NCBI GenBank assembly: GCA_029215795.1
Contig: JARDYH010000002.1
Span: forward strand, 201,617,810-201,681,809
Reading direction: 5' to 3'
Length of the DNA: 64,000 bases
Source: Anniella stebbinsi
Lineage: Eukaryota; Chordata; Lepidosauria; Squamata; Anniellidae
Shown: positions 30,971 to 41,895 of the stretch, one piece after another
Numbering within the stretch: the stretch's first letter is position 1
Layout of the letters: every line of letters starts with the position of its first letter
The notes under the pieces: model-generated
Seen by the model: the letters and a program-made list of their open reading frames with translations, nothing else
Databases searched by the model: none
Told to the model about the DNA's origin: nothing
Program-made: the position numbers and the translations under genes

Positions 30971-32132
30971 GGTGTTTTCTCTACATCTCCAGAACCAAGC
31001 ATTATAAAGCAGCGCTGGTTTTTTTGTTTAGGAACTGTTTATCCACTCCCCCCCCCCCCAGGCATTTGAGTGTGTTTTCCTGTGCCCTCCGCAGCTGACC
31101 CAGGTTCTTTCCAGGTCAACCTGGAATCTACATACTTATCAGTCAAACAGCTGCACCATTGTTTCAATTAACTTGTCATGCTGTTAAACTGCCCTTCTAC
31201 CCAATGCTTTCAGGACCGAGCCCTTCTCATGGCACCCTGCTATTTCATCTTTTCACCTCTAATTTTCTATAAGCATTCAACCCAAGGCAGGTACTAATAA
31301 GCTGGAGATGGGGAGGACTATTTCAAAACTGCACAATGACAGTTTCCTTTTATGAGATTTCCTAAGGCTCAACAGAGCACGAGTGTGAATAAACAAAAGA
31401 CCTTGAAAGGTGAAGCAAAAGAAACATGGAATGCATTGTTCTTTCTTGTATTCCCTCTCAAAATGCCATGGCAACTTGAACAACTATGGTGCCATTACAT
31501 ACAAGCCCTCTGAAAAGAGAGAAGCAACTGCTGTGCCTGCGCTGGCGCATGCACAAGCACACATGTTTTAATTTCACCTACAGAATAATATGAAGACAAC
31601 ATTTAAGAAGTCTTCTACTATAATAATGGCCAAATGTGACGGCATCTGCAATTTCTCGGAATCACCACGTTTTCATTAATCCCCTAAATACGGTTATTCT
31701 AGAAACTACCGATATACCCATGACGATTCCATATAGCAGCAGGTGAATGCCTAGTTTGGCTAAGCTCATGCTACTGAGACGGCAAAGCATTCTACTCTCA
31801 AACACTGGACAGAGAAAGGGCTAAATAGGCCAGGATAAGAGAATGCGCAAGGGCCAAACTAGACACTACATCAAATACCTCTCTGCGCTGAACATGCAGG
31901 TTTCCAAACTGCAAACGGCATTTGTTGGTGGTGGTGCAGCTAATAGTTATCAGGATCATGGCAAGCATAGGAATGTCACCCTTTCTTTCCCTGCTGCAGT
32001 TTTAGGAGAAATCCCTCCACTGAAAATAGTATTTTGCATTGGGAGGAAATTCCACATTAACATCAAGGTGAAAGGCAGGTGGGAGGCTGGCTTCAAAGCC
32101 AAGTGAGGGCAATAGTATCCAATCTTCCCACA
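30971..32132. other. No recognisable element
   Basis: About 1.1 kb with only a C10 tract at 31050. An 87-residue frame at 31843-32106 has no motif. Confidence 0.35.
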
Positions 32133-32140
32133 GTTCAATC

Positions 32141-32484
32141 TAGGGATGTATGGGAATTTTGTTTCAGTTCGCAAATCTTCCGAACATGAATGGGAGCACA
32201 TTTTCTTGAGAAATGTTTGCACACTCCCAAACTTGCAGTCATGTCTGGAAAATGTGCACTTTGACATTTTTCCATTTTTGAAAAAGAAAATAAGCATTTT
32301 CGTGCTTTAGCCAATGGGGGGTGCACACCTTTGAAAAATGTGCACAGAAATGCATACTTTTCCTGTTTGAAAAGTGTGTTTGAAAAAAGGTCACAAATAA
32401 AAATAGGAAGGAGCCACAGCAAGCTTCTAAGTGAAGTTCAGAGAATTTCAACCAGCTTGAACATCCCTAGTTCTCCCATCCCTA
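32141..32484. mobile_element. AGGGATG-type hAT-like element
   Basis: TAGGGATGTATGGGAATTTT to CTCCCATCCCTA, 344 bp. Flanks GTTCAATC (32133-32140) and GTTCAAGC (32485-32492) agree at 7 of 8. The right end carries a short duplication of CATCCCTAGTT. The inner GTGCAC/GAAAATGTGC repeats are typical of the family. Confidence 0.8.
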
Positions 32485-32548
32485 GTTCAAGCACAATCAT
32501 CTATTTTCTATGGATCGGAACCAAGAAAAACTTTATTCACACACATAC

Positions 32549-33026
32549 ACAGGCCATGTCTGCACCAGCCATTTATCCCAGGGTCCTCCCTCGGTGTTCA
32601 AATGAGGCACAGGGGATTCCAGGGACAACCAGGGACAACCTCTCAGTTGTCCTGGGATAACTGGAACTACTTTTAACTCTATTTTTCCTGTGGTCCTGGG
32701 ACAACCCCGAAGACTGCCGGTGGTGTGGCACATGCTCCTGGGTCCTGCCTCCTCCCTGCAAGTAGCGGGGCATAACTAACAGGCCCAGAGCTACACAGGC
32801 GGGCTCTGTGCCCATCAGGGGTGAGCTTTTTTGCCATCCCTTGGATGGCTCTCGGTGTCTTTGGCCACAAAAGTATCTTTCGGGGGGGGGGGGAATGCCA
32901 TGCTGGACATCCCTCTTCCCTTCTGGACGTCACACTGGCATTGGGGCACTGGGGGAGGATCCCAGAAGCCGGAAAGCCTGGATCCTTCCCCTCCCTCCTG
33001 GAAGGATCATGGGTGTAGATGAGCCC
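32549..33026. mobile_element. TTCTACACCA-type element, copy 2
   Basis: Left GGCCATGTCTGCACCAGCCA, right CATGGGTGTAGATGAGCCC. Mirrored CCAGGGACAACC / GGTTGTCCTGG-like segments form internal hairpins, and a G11 tract lies at 32882. Flanks ACATACAC and ACACACCC agree only loosely and are CA-rich, so no duplication is claimed. Confidence 0.65.
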
Positions 33027-33586
33027 ACACACCCAATTTGAGAGGAAATAATTTGAAAAACCTGTGGATGTCGCTGTGCTTAAATATGACCTCATTTCAG
33101 AATTTGCACTGGTTATAATTTTAAATAAGGAGCAATCCTCAACACATGTACAGTGAACCTTTAGCTCTTTGATTAAGTGTTGGGGGTTTTTTAAATTTTG
33201 CCAATGAAAGCCAGTTGGAATAGTTCATCCTAAATTTAGACTGGGAGTAGATTGCTGGAAGAATAATTAGGTATTGTTACACTTTAAAAAAGAAAAAGAA
33301 AGAAAGAAAGAAAGAAAGAAAGAAGAAAAACTGTCAGAGACTTGTCCTACTTGTAATAGCAATATGGTTAATTATACGCTCTTTTCAAAGTAATTGAGCT
33401 TGATCAGTCAGTCATTCTTCCTATATGGCACGTTAGAATAAAACGATTGCTTCTTAAAGAAGGGTTACAGCACAAATGAAGAGCTCAGCATTTGGAATAA
33501 ACCCTTTCTACCTTTGGTAGAAAGGTCTGGAGTAAATTAATTGTCCCAATACAGCAATCTGCTGCAGGCAGCAACAAGGTTTGAAT

Positions 33587-33618
<32 letters not shown>

Positions 33619-33860
33619 CACACACAATGCACAAACAAGTACCATGCTTGTATGCTCATCTTTTCACGTTGATGGAGGATGAAGCTCTGTACAGTTATCA
33701 ATTCAAATGTCTGGAGCTATCTCCTCCATTAAAATTAATGGGGCAGCTCACACAAGCCTCAAATCTACATGTACATCAAAGCATACATGGGGCACTGAAA
33801 ACATGTGATTTGTCCAGGTTTAGCCAATGAACATTATGGCTAAGCAGGATACACAAAGTA
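33027..33860. other. No recognisable element, with (GAAA)n and (CA)n
   Basis: (GAAA)n at 33290-33324 and (CA)n at 33588-33617. The rest is unassigned. Confidence 0.6.
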
Positions 33861-33863
33861 AGG

Positions 33864-34140
33864 ATGGGCAAAACTGACAGTTTTGGTTTCACTCATGTTC
33901 TCATTTGTCCAACCTTAGGTCCATTTCTGTCCATTTCTGCATCTGTTTTCTAATTTGGCCAATAAAAGGTCTGCGCAAATATTCATATGTGCATTTTCAT
34001 GCATATTTCTCCAAATATGCACACATTTTTGTATGCACCTTTCCTAGCGTGTGCACTTTTTGCAAGCCATTTTCCCTAATATAATGCATTGCTGTGGCTC
34101 CTTTTCCTTAATGTATGTAGTTTCTGTGCACACACAGAGA
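33864..34140. mobile_element. AGGGATG-type element, left part
   Basis: TAAGGATGGGCAAAACTGAC, then GCATTTTCATGCATATTTCT and AATATGCACACATTTTTGTA, as inside 3224-4627 and 36868-37301. Right end absent; a GC-rich fragment follows. Confidence 0.5.
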
Positions 34141-34149
34141 CTACGTATA

Positions 34150-34335
34150 TTAGGAGCAGCCAGCACGGCCCCGAATCGGCCCAAGGTGCCCCAACTTAAG
34201 TGCCGATCTGCTTCTGCATCGGGGCACCTTGGGCCAACCCAGTACTGCCTCAGGTCCAAGCCGAGGCAGGCCAAATTGGCCCGCCTCAGCTCGGATTCAG
34301 GGATTCAGCCTGAGGCGGTGCACAGCCCAAATAAA
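34150..34335. mobile_element. GC-rich palindromic element fragment ending GTGCACAGCCC
   Basis: CGGCCCAAGGTGCCCC (from 34178) and GGGGCACCTTGGGCCA (to 34237) form 16-bp arms. The right end GAGGCGGTGCACAGCCCAAA resembles the TAGNGCTG family terminus. Base composition contrasts sharply with the AT-rich neighbour. Confidence 0.5.
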
Positions 34336-35130
34336 AAGAGCCAAAAGCAATAAGAGAGAGATAAGGTTAATAAAAGGGAAAGTGATTTCACTATCCATTT
34401 ATTATCTAAATATGTGTATGTGCTAGTTCCTCTTAACGTGTAATTTTGTTGGACGGGCATGCTAGGACAGATGCCCAAATCCTTTTTCTATGAGGGTATA
34501 TGCTTTTAGGTAACTTTTAATTACAGTGTTCAGAATGCTTGTAAACCAGATGGCTCCTGGCTCCACTTAAAGCCATTGTAAAATGGATGTGTTTAGGTGT
34601 TTCACGTGCACCAAGGTTTTATTCTGCTATATTTCCCTGTTTCTCCTTTATCCTTCTTTTTTTAAAAAAAAAGAATAAAAAGAATAAGATACAGCTAAAG
34701 AAACCACCAAAACATGCTGGCAATAGTACCACAAGGTTCCAGAAGCTGTAATGCAATCTAGGGACAGTCTGTGCACAATCAGAAGAGATCGTTGGGTTTT
34801 CTTGTGGTGGTAGCTTTCAGAAACCAATGCTACATTTTTCATCAAAGAACAAATATATAAAATGACAATATAAAAAGACAACCCTCCTGTAATCCCAGAT
34901 TCAAATATAAAGAGGAGGGGGGGGGGGGTTAAAAGTAAGAAAATACAAGAAAAAGAAAAGAATCAGGGGTGCAAGTTGCCTTATTGAGTTCAATGTTCAC
35001 AACATTTCCCAATTAAAAAGTGGGGAAGCGAATACTCAAAATTCCCTAGATAAATTCTAACTGGGTCAATGCATGTGTTTCACATGTGGTGTAGCAAACA
35101 ATAACAACATCTAAGTACATGATTACCATT
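34336..35130. other. No recognisable element; AT-rich
   Basis: A9 and G11 tracts at 34664 and 34918; nothing else assigned. Confidence 0.4.
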
Positions 35131-35138
35131 CTATATAG

Positions 35139-35273
35139 CAGGGGTGGACAAGTTGTGGCCTCCAGATATTTTGGCCTTCAACTCCCATGATCCCTCACCA
35201 TTGGCTATGCTGGCTAGGACTGATGGGAGTTGTAGGCCAAAGTATTGGAAGGGCCACAAGTTGACCATCTTTG
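35139..35273. mobile_element. ACTCCCAT-type palindromic MITE, intact (hAT-like)
   Basis: CAGGGGTGGACAAGTTGTGG to CACAAGTTGACCATCTTTG, 135 bp, a near-complete hairpin with AACTCCCATGAT / TGATGGGAGTTG arms around GGCTATGCTGGCT. Flanks CTATATAG (35131-35138) and CCATATAG (35274-35281) agree at 7 of 8. Diverged relatives: 27645, 30850, 45250, 58380 and 63055. Confidence 0.85.
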
Positions 35274-35281
35274 CCATATAG

Positions 35282-35682
35282 GAAGGTATTGATAGCCATC
35301 AACCACCAACTCCCAAAAAGCTCTTTTAAGCAAACATCTAGCCATCAATACTCATAAAAGAAAACATTTAGCTAGACCTCACCAAAGACTAGTAAAAAGG
35401 TCATAGCCATAACTCTATGTTGTATAGCCTCAACTCCTCCTCTATAAAGCCATATAATAATGGTGATCAATGCAAGACCTGTATTAGTGTAAATACTATT
35501 AGGCCAACCAAATTATCACCAGAAATATGAAAGCTTTCAAGATCCCCAAGTTTCTTCATCAGGCATGATTACAAAAAGCAGAGGTGGGAAAGGGAAGGGG
35601 AAAACTATGCTGTTGTGTCCAATCACAGAATGGAGGTAACAGTGGGGATTCAGAGACCTGCAACGCCAGCAGTGAGTCCATT
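35282..35682. other. No recognisable element
   Basis: Contains a minor palindrome GTGAGTCCATTGGACTCAC at 35672-35690 at the entry to the inverted repeat that follows. Confidence 0.5.
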
Positions 35683-35952
35683 GGACTCACTTCCCTCCCC
35701 CCACTCTCCCTCCTCTCCCCACTCACCCGCTGCCATCCGCTGCTGTCCGCTGTACTGAGAACCAAGCCTCGTGCCCTGGTTTCTCAATAGAGTGATCATC
35801 ATCACCCGGCGTGACGTCGCTGTACTGAGAAACCAGACCGCGAGGCCTGGTTTCTCAGTGCAGCGGATGGCAGTGGACAGCAGCGGACAGCAGCATGGAT
35901 GGCAGCGGGTGAGTGGGGAGAGAAGGGAGAGTGGGGGGAGGGTGGTGAGTCC
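35683..35952. repeat. Large imperfect inverted repeat
   Basis: The left arm 35683-35774 (pyrimidine-rich, ACTCACCCGCTGCCATCCGC, TACTGAGAACCAAGCCTCG) is mirrored by the right arm 35840-35952 (CGAGGCCTGGTTTCTCAGTG, GGCAGCGGGTGAGTGGGGAG). The right arm has an extra AGCAGCGGACAGCAGCATGG-type expansion, and a second small hairpin lies at 35823-35859. A GTGCACAGCCCTA-like end (GCTGCACAGCCCTA) follows at about 35972-35985, so it may be the core of a TAGNGCTG-type element. Frames over it, up to 178 residues, are mirror shadows. Confidence 0.75.
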
Positions 35953-36062
35953 TTTTCCCCATAGACAGGGGGGCTGCACAGCCCTAGCATCTACACTGCA
36001 GCCAAATTTAAAATCACCATGACCACCAAACTGCCCTTGGTGCTGAACCTCTGAAGTGCACA

Positions 36063-36217
36063 TGAGCCCTTTCCACAACAAGCTTCTTGCCTGGGTTGGC
36101 CCCCGGCTGCTCCCTGTGTACCGATGGTGTGTATTAGGTACTTCCAGGATCACCCTCCCTCCCTCCTTGGATCGCCTTCCCTCCATCCCTCTACAACCCT
36201 ATGGTGTAGAAAGGGCC
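36063..36217. mobile_element. TTCTACACCA-type element, short form
   Basis: GAGCCCTTTCCACAACAAGC to CCCTATGGTGTAGAAAGGGCC. CCTGGGTTGGCCCCCGGCTG matches the left part of 26814-27336; the middle is deleted. Confidence 0.7.
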
Positions 36218-36859
36218 GAAGTTCCTGCTTACAGTAGCTTCTCCGTTAATTCCAGTGGAGGGCACCAATCTGTGTACCCATTTCTTTATGCATGCAGAAC
36301 CACTATTCGTTTGAATGCGGCAATGGCACATACAAACAATGTATGTGTCCATATGTTCTCTAGCCTGGAGCATGTTTTTGGAAATAGCGAATGTTCAGAA
36401 GTCTTCAATTATTATGTTACCTAGGGATAGTAAACACTTCCTTACGAAGATAAGGAAAATACAAAGCTTTGAATATCCATTTCACGCTTTGCTCTTTCTT
36501 GCATCTAGGGAATGTCTATGACCTGTGCAATAAAATATCAAAACAAGCTTTGTGGTGGCTGCAATTCATTTCCTAATTGGGGTATCACTTTCAAAGTTCT
36601 CATTAAAGAGATTAAAACACTCAGTAGCAATGGCATCCGTCCACATTAGAAATCTTTCACTTCTCATTTATTGCAAACTTCATAACCTCCCAAATGAGCC
36701 CCTGAAGATAACATAAATGTGAAGCACTACATTACATTGGACACCTAAATGCCTTTTTAGGTAATCAGAATTGTGGCTACAAACTGGTTTTCTAATATTG
36801 GCTTTATCAGGTAGGGCTTCTCTGAAAACAAGACTTTGTTCACATTGCTAAGGTGCATT
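36218..36859. other. No recognisable element
   Basis: Nothing assigned. Confidence 0.4.
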
Positions 36860-36867
36860 CCCACAAC

Positions 36868-37301
36868 CAGGGATGGGAGAGAAATTCATTCACTTTGCAT
36901 TTTAAGGCGGACTACACTAATTTTGCACTTTTGAACCAATATGTGAACCAAAACTCCTGTGAAATTTGCACTTCTCCAAATTTTGTCATGTACAAATGTG
37001 TGCACGCAAAATTCACATTAATGAAAATAAATTTTGAAAATGCATTTTATTGGGGAAATTGCTTGTAAACATGTATATATTAGGCAAAATTGCACATAAA
37101 AATGCAACAATTAGAAGAAATGCACACAATGGTACACGCAAATTTTCACGTAAACTTTTTAAAAATAATTATCGAAACTTCATCCTGTGGGATGAATTAA
37201 ATTTAAGATCAGAAAAATTCTCAACGTTCAACAAACCAAACTTAAGATATGAAGAATTAGAAACTGGGAGAAACCAAAATTGTCAGATTTGTCCATCCCT
37301 A
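36868..37301. mobile_element. AGGGATG-type hAT-like element
   Basis: CAGGGATGGGAGAGAAATTC to TTTGTCCATCCCTA, 434 bp. Flanks CCCACAAC (36860-36867) and CTCACAAA (37302-37309) agree at 6 of 8. AT-rich interior with repeated GCACTT/GCATTTTA and TATTAGGCAAAATTGCAC. Confidence 0.7.
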
Positions 37302-37367
37302 CTCACAAATCCAGAGCGGACACAAGACCACCCCTTGGCTTCACAAGGTCCTGGGTGAACCTAGGGC

Positions 37368-37560
37368 ACTGTCTTGTATCAAGTCAGGCTATTTATCCAT
37401 GTAGTTCAGTATTTTCTACTTTGACTGGCAGCAGATCCCTGGAGTCTGGGTCTTCCGCATCACCTGCTGCCTTATCATGTCTTTAACTAAGGATGCCAAA
37501 GATTGAATGTGGAACCTTCTGCATTCAAGTCATGTGCCCTTCCACTGAGCTATTTACAGG
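37368..37560 (-). mobile_element. tRNA-Ala-type SINE, diverged
   Basis: Minus strand: TAGCTCAGTGGAAGGGCACA (A box), AGAAGGTTCCACATTCAATC (B box), CCAGGGATCTGCTGCCAGTC, then ATACTGAACTACATGGATAA. Same order as 27357-27575. Confidence 0.7.
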
Positions 37561-37689
37561 ATACCTTTGCATGTACGTTTTCCTTACAGTACTACTTATT
37601 CTGGATTTTATCATTCCCTGGCATTGAAGGCAGGGGTACATGTGGCCCCCGGGCTGCAGATTCTTCACCCTTGATCAAGACTGTTATAC

Positions 37690-37756
37690 AGTGCAGAAAT
37701 CTAACTGCGTTCAATGGGACTTTCTGGTAAATATGCTTAGAATTGCAGCCTTTGAA
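37690..37756. mobile_element. Short palindromic MITE fragment (AATCCTATGCATG family)
   Basis: CTGCGTTCAATGGGACTTTC and TATGCTTAGAATTGCAGCCT: the right half of the family. Confidence 0.55.
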
Positions 37757-37861
37757 TCCTCCATCTTATTTCCACAAGCTGCTTATTTTGGCTGGTTGTT
37801 ACACGAATCAACTGTGTCCAAATGCCTCGGCTGGTTCATAAATGTCATAAATATATCTGAA

Positions 37862-38320
37862 AACCCGTACTCTCCCTTACGAGCCTGACCATGCTTTGAG
37901 ATCTTCAGGGGAAGCCCTTCTCTCAGTCCCACCACCATCACAGGCACGCCTGGTGGGAATGCGGGAGACAGCCTTCTCGGGGGCTGCTCCAGTGTTCTGG
38001 AACTCCCTTCCCAGGGAAGCTAGACTGGCTCCCTCCTTGATGTGTTTCCGGTGGCACACAAAAACTTTCTTATTCCGGCAGGCCTTTGGAGAATAACGTG
38101 GATCCCATCTATGGTTTAAAACTTTTAATTTAAAATATTAATATGTATTTTAAATGTTGAAATGTTTTAATATTGAAACCTATTTAATTTATTTTTAACT
38201 TTTGTATGTCTCTTATTTATAGCTTTTAACTGTTTATGTTTTAATTTTGTAATGCCGCCTTGAGGCCCAGCATTGGGCAACAGGCAGGATTTAAATAAAG
38301 ATAATAATAGTAATAAAATT
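37862..38320 (+). mobile_element. CR1/L2-type LINE 3' end
   Basis: Coding remnant with a 'SSGEALLSVPPPSQARLVGMRETAFSGAAPVFWNSLPREARLAPSLMCF' type frame (66 residues, open), a 3' UTR rich in TTTTAAT, GCCGCCTTGAGGCCCAGCAT and an ATAATAATAGTAATAA tail. Close relative of 39850-40329 and of 11230-12029. Truncated, non-functional. Confidence 0.85.
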
Positions 38321-38434
38321 TGGCACAACTTCCCACTTCATTTATTCATATTTGTACTGGTGTAGTGGTTTCCCTACTGCCACCCACCACCTTTATTTGT
38401 CTAACTTGCAGCTTAGGTTTTACTCCAGACTGAT

Positions 38435-38951
38435 TGTGCCACCACACCATCTATATACTAGGCCCGGTCATGAGCACCCCTTCTCAGGCCAAGTGCCACC
38501 ACTTGAAAAACCTGAGGGAGGGTTAAATAAATTCTCCCCCCCCCTCCCCAGCTATGAAGGGAAAAGGTTTAATTCAGGATCTTCTGGCAAAATAAACTAA
38601 ACTGCGGGTATAATCTGGGGTGTGGGTGTGGGTGTTGAATAATGGTATGGCAGGTAAATAAAGCCAAGCTGACACGTAGTATTTGGTAGCTAACAAAAAA
38701 ATAATAAGTTTATTTTAGTTAACAAAGTTTTAATTCAGAATTTAATATATTCAAACCTGCTACACTAAACTCTCCACACTCTTCTTAAATCCCTAACACC
38801 ACTAATCTCCAACTGACAACTAACTCTCAAAACCCTCCCACACCCTCTTTTCTAGCATCACTAGCCACACCCACTCAGTCTAATATTCCGAACTCTCTAA
38901 ACATACTCACCAGACATACCTAAGGGAACAGAAATTTGGGGTATCGCCACA
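38435..38951 (-). mobile_element. Solo LTR, 517 bp
   Basis: Plus-strand ends TGTGCCACC and TATCGCCACA, with a perfect 5-bp duplication CTGAT at 38430-38434 and 38952-38956. The minus strand carries AATAAACTTATT near 38715, which suggests minus orientation (start TGTGGCGATACC). No internal gag-pol, so a solo LTR. Length and termini resemble 51034-51543 in type but not in detailed sequence. Confidence 0.75.
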
Positions 38952-38956
38952 CTGAT

Positions 38957-39840
38957 CTACTTGGGATTCAGTCTATTTCTTTGGAGAAAATGCTTGTCAG
39001 GAGGTACAGCAAATAACATGATGGATGCTGTTATTTATATAAAGGAAAATGTGACTTTTCCCATTATAACGCATGAAATGCATGTGTGGAAAACATACAG
39101 CAATAACTGCTCAACTCCATTCCTTATACACACTGCCCAAATAACTGCTTGTGTATTTAGACCAGTCATGCTTCGCTGTTTAGAACAATTTAAATTTTAC
39201 ACAATTATGGCATAGTGCACAAGCAAATGAAAATAATGTTTTTTTCTCGTTTGACATATATTTTATTTCCTATACCACGAGCGTTGCAAACAAGCTAGAA
39301 TTTTGGAATGCACCATGCATGCTTGCTTGAAATGCCCATAAGCAATCTCTTTTGCTACTATAGTTTACTTTAAAAAAAAAAAAAAGATTATCCAGTAGCA
39401 TTTTACATGGAATGAAGCTTGTTAAACTGGAAGATGGTTTTCCACTGCCAGGCAGAGGCAGAACCAAGCAAGCCCCAAATGTTGCTTTCCACTTGCCCAG
39501 TTTATGTGCCGTTATGTTGTCATTATAGCAATGTTAACAGCAATTGGAATAAGCGATACATCAACTGTAGATTTAGTAGTCTCGACTGAAAATCTGTATT
39601 CTGGGTGGCTTACAGAACACATGAGTTCCGGATGAGTTATTTTACAGCTACAGTTAACATCTGTTGCTGACTGTGTTCATTTTGTAAGGGAGATTTTCTT
39701 CCGAAATCAAAATCTAAATCCTCACATCACTTCAGAAATGCTAGGACCAGCAAAATCAGAGATGATTTGGGCTGCTGGACTTGGTTTGTCCTTACCAAAT
39801 TAAACCAGAAAGCATGAGCCAGGCTAGGAGCAAATTCAGA
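38957..39840. other. No recognisable element
   Basis: About 0.9 kb of unique-looking sequence with an A13 tract at 39372. Confidence 0.4.
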
Positions 39841-39849
39841 ACCTGCTCC

Positions 39850-40290
39850 CCACTCCAAGACCATATTCTCCCATATGAGCCTGCCTTTGCTCTGAGATCT
39901 TCTGAAGAGGCCTTTCTCTCAGTCCTACCAACATCCCAGGCATGCCTGATGGGTACGCAGGCGAGGGCCTTCTCGGTGGCTGCTCCAAGGCTCTGGAACT
40001 CCCTTCCCTGGGAAGCTAGACTGGCTCCCTCCTTGATATGTTTTCAGAGGCAGGCAAAACCTTTCTTCTTCCGGCAGGCCTTTGGTGAATAATGTGGACC
40101 TCCATCTATGTTTAAGATTTTTTTAAATTTGATACATATATTAAATGTTGAAATGCTTTAATATTGTAACCTATTTAATTATATTTTTAATTTTTGTATA
40201 TTTCTATTTATAGCTTTTCACTGTATATGTTTTAATTTTGTAAAGTCGCCTTGAGGCCCAGTATTGGGCAAAAGGCGGGATACAAATAAA

Positions 40291-40329
<39 letters not shown>
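39850..40329 (+). mobile_element. CR1/L2-type LINE 3' end with (GAT)n tail
   Basis: An open 103-residue frame (39781-40092) ends 'LRSSEEAFLSVLPTSQACL...AFSVAAPRLWNSLPWEARLAPSLICFQRQAKPFFFRQAFGE', the least damaged LINE ORF2 C-terminus in the window. 3' UTR, GTCGCCTTGAGGCCCAGTAT, GGCGGGATACAAATAAAG and (GAT)n at 40291-40329 follow. The poly-Asp and poly-His frames there are microsatellite artefacts. Confidence 0.9.
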
Positions 40330-40330
<1 letters not shown>

Positions 40331-40655
40331 GTTGTCTATCACCTCCACCTGGAGCAACAGATGTTCCAAGTGAAGATCAAGAACCGGAAGATAAGCAAAC
40401 ATTAGAACATAGGGTTGCAACCAATGGCAGGTTTGCACTAGCAGAAATCACTTCTGCTCATTCAAGTCTAGACACCCAATTTTCTTCGATCCCATCCAAC
40501 CACGGAATCCTTCCATGCTCACTGAAAAGCTGTTCCTTGGTGGTGGTGGATGCTCATTTCCACATCAGTTTTCATTTTTTAAAAAAATCTGCATATATAT
40601 CATGTGTGTGTCTGCGCACACGCATGTGTGTATATATTTTCATGTGCATTTATCT
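40330..40655. other. No recognisable element
   Basis: TG/TA-rich run at 40595-40640; otherwise nothing. Confidence 0.4.
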
Positions 40656-40870
40656 AAATCAAGGGTGCAGAATCTCTTAAAGCCTGAGGGCCAAATTCCA
40701 TTTCAGAGAAGCTCTTGGGGGTTACATTCCAGTGGTGGGCGGGGCCAAAGGCAAACGGGCCAGGGCTAAAATGCCAAAAGTACCAGCATATTTTAGCTTA
40801 AAGCTCTTAGTGCCATTAAGGAATCCTTAGGACCTTTAAGAAGGGGAGAAGGGGGATGTACAAAAGCTGG
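40656..40870. mobile_element. GGGGTG-type element, left part
   Basis: AAGGGTGCAGAATCTCTTAA, GCTCTTGGGGGTTACATTCC, GTGGTGGGCGGGGCCAAAGG and CAAACGGGCCAGGGC. The right end merges into the LINE at 40880. Confidence 0.6.
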
Positions 40871-40879
40871 AAAATCACT

Positions 40880-41175
40880 TAGGAACACCCTCCTCTTGGA
40901 GGCCCAACTTCAGCGCCAAGTTAATACATGGCTTTTTATCAAGGCCTTTGAGGGCTAAATTCTCCATGGTTGCACATAGTTTTAAATGTTTTTAATTGTT
41001 TCTATAGCTTCTGAAAAATTTTCTACTGGTTTTATTTTGTTAACGATTTAATGCGTCTTAAGCTGTGTATATTATTTATTGTTTTAAGTTCTTCTGATTA
41101 TATCTGTATGCCACCCTGAGTCCCAGTGACATAGGGCAGGATACAAATGTTTTAATAAAATAAATAAATAAATAG
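40880..41175 (+). mobile_element. CR1/L2-type LINE 3' end with TAAA tail
   Basis: CACCCTCCTCTTGGAGGCCC, 3' UTR, TGCCACCCTGAGTCCCAGTG, GGGCAGGATACAAATGTTTT and TAAATAAATAAATA. Related to 22441-23270. Confidence 0.8.
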
Positions 41176-41261
41176 CAATCAGTGATTGGGAGAAAGCGGT
41201 AGAGCCTTCTAGGGACACCTTTCCAAATAAAGCATTTTAACATGCTTTTCCAACTATAGCC

Positions 41262-41288
41262 TTTATTTATTTATTTATTTATTTATTT
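41262..41288. repeat. (TTTA)n microsatellite
   Basis: Six to seven TTTA units. An AGGGATG-type fragment (GCATGCCCTCTCCCTAACAT, TTTGTGCACATCTTTCCCTA) follows to about 41530. Confidence 0.85.
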
Positions 41289-41639
41289 TTGGTGTGTGAC
41301 TACTAATACCATGTGATTTTGCATGCCCTCTCCCTAACATACACATTTTTGTGCACATCTTTCCCTACTGTATGCAATTTTGCATGCATTTTTTAAAAAA
41401 ATTTGCCAACTGCATCTCAACATTTGAGAAGGCACAAATATCACTATAGCACCACATCCTGGTTCGTGCGCAGGTTCAAGAAGTGTAAAGTTGGGAAATA
41501 CTCAATAAAATGTGAAACCAATTAATTTCTCATCTAACCCTAGCTGCAGTACAGGGGGGCAGGGGGGCTGTCAAAACCTGGGTGCCCCGCTTCATTCGAG
41601 TGGAAGCATTTTTCACTAGTGCAAAACCACCGCTGGATA

Positions 41640-41895
41640 CAACTCATAAGAAGAGGCCTACAGAATCTGACCAAAGGTCTATCTAGTCCAGCATCTTGTT
41701 TCACACAGAGGCTAATCAGATGTCTATAAAAAACCCAACAGCAGGACATGAAGGCAGTAGCCTAATTCTGCTGCTGTCTCCAAGCAAATTGTATTTGGAG
41801 GCATGCTGCCTCTGATCCTGAAGGTAACATGTATCCATCCGGATGGGTTGCAATTGACAGCTTGATCCTGCATGAATTTATCTGATCCTCTAAAA
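41640..41895 (-). mobile_element. CR1/L3-type LINE 3' end, fragment
   Basis: Minus strand: AGGATCAAGCTGTCAATTGC, CTGCTGTTGGGTTTTTTATA and ATGCTGGACTAGATAGACCT then TTGGTCAGATTCTGTAGG and TTCTTATGAG. Parallel to 1425-1650. Confidence 0.7.

Noticed and set aside
35650..36186. 178-residue minus-strand frame
   Set aside because: Lies over a large inverted repeat; serine/glycine-rich by composition and mirrored on the other strand.
39781..40092. Conserved host gene ending LWNSLP...FRQAFGE
   Set aside because: This is the C-terminal remnant of a LINE ORF2, followed by the 3' UTR and microsatellite tail, and repeated at 37862 and 11230.
40264..40438. Poly-Asp / poly-His protein
   Set aside because: Translation of the (GAT)n microsatellite tail.
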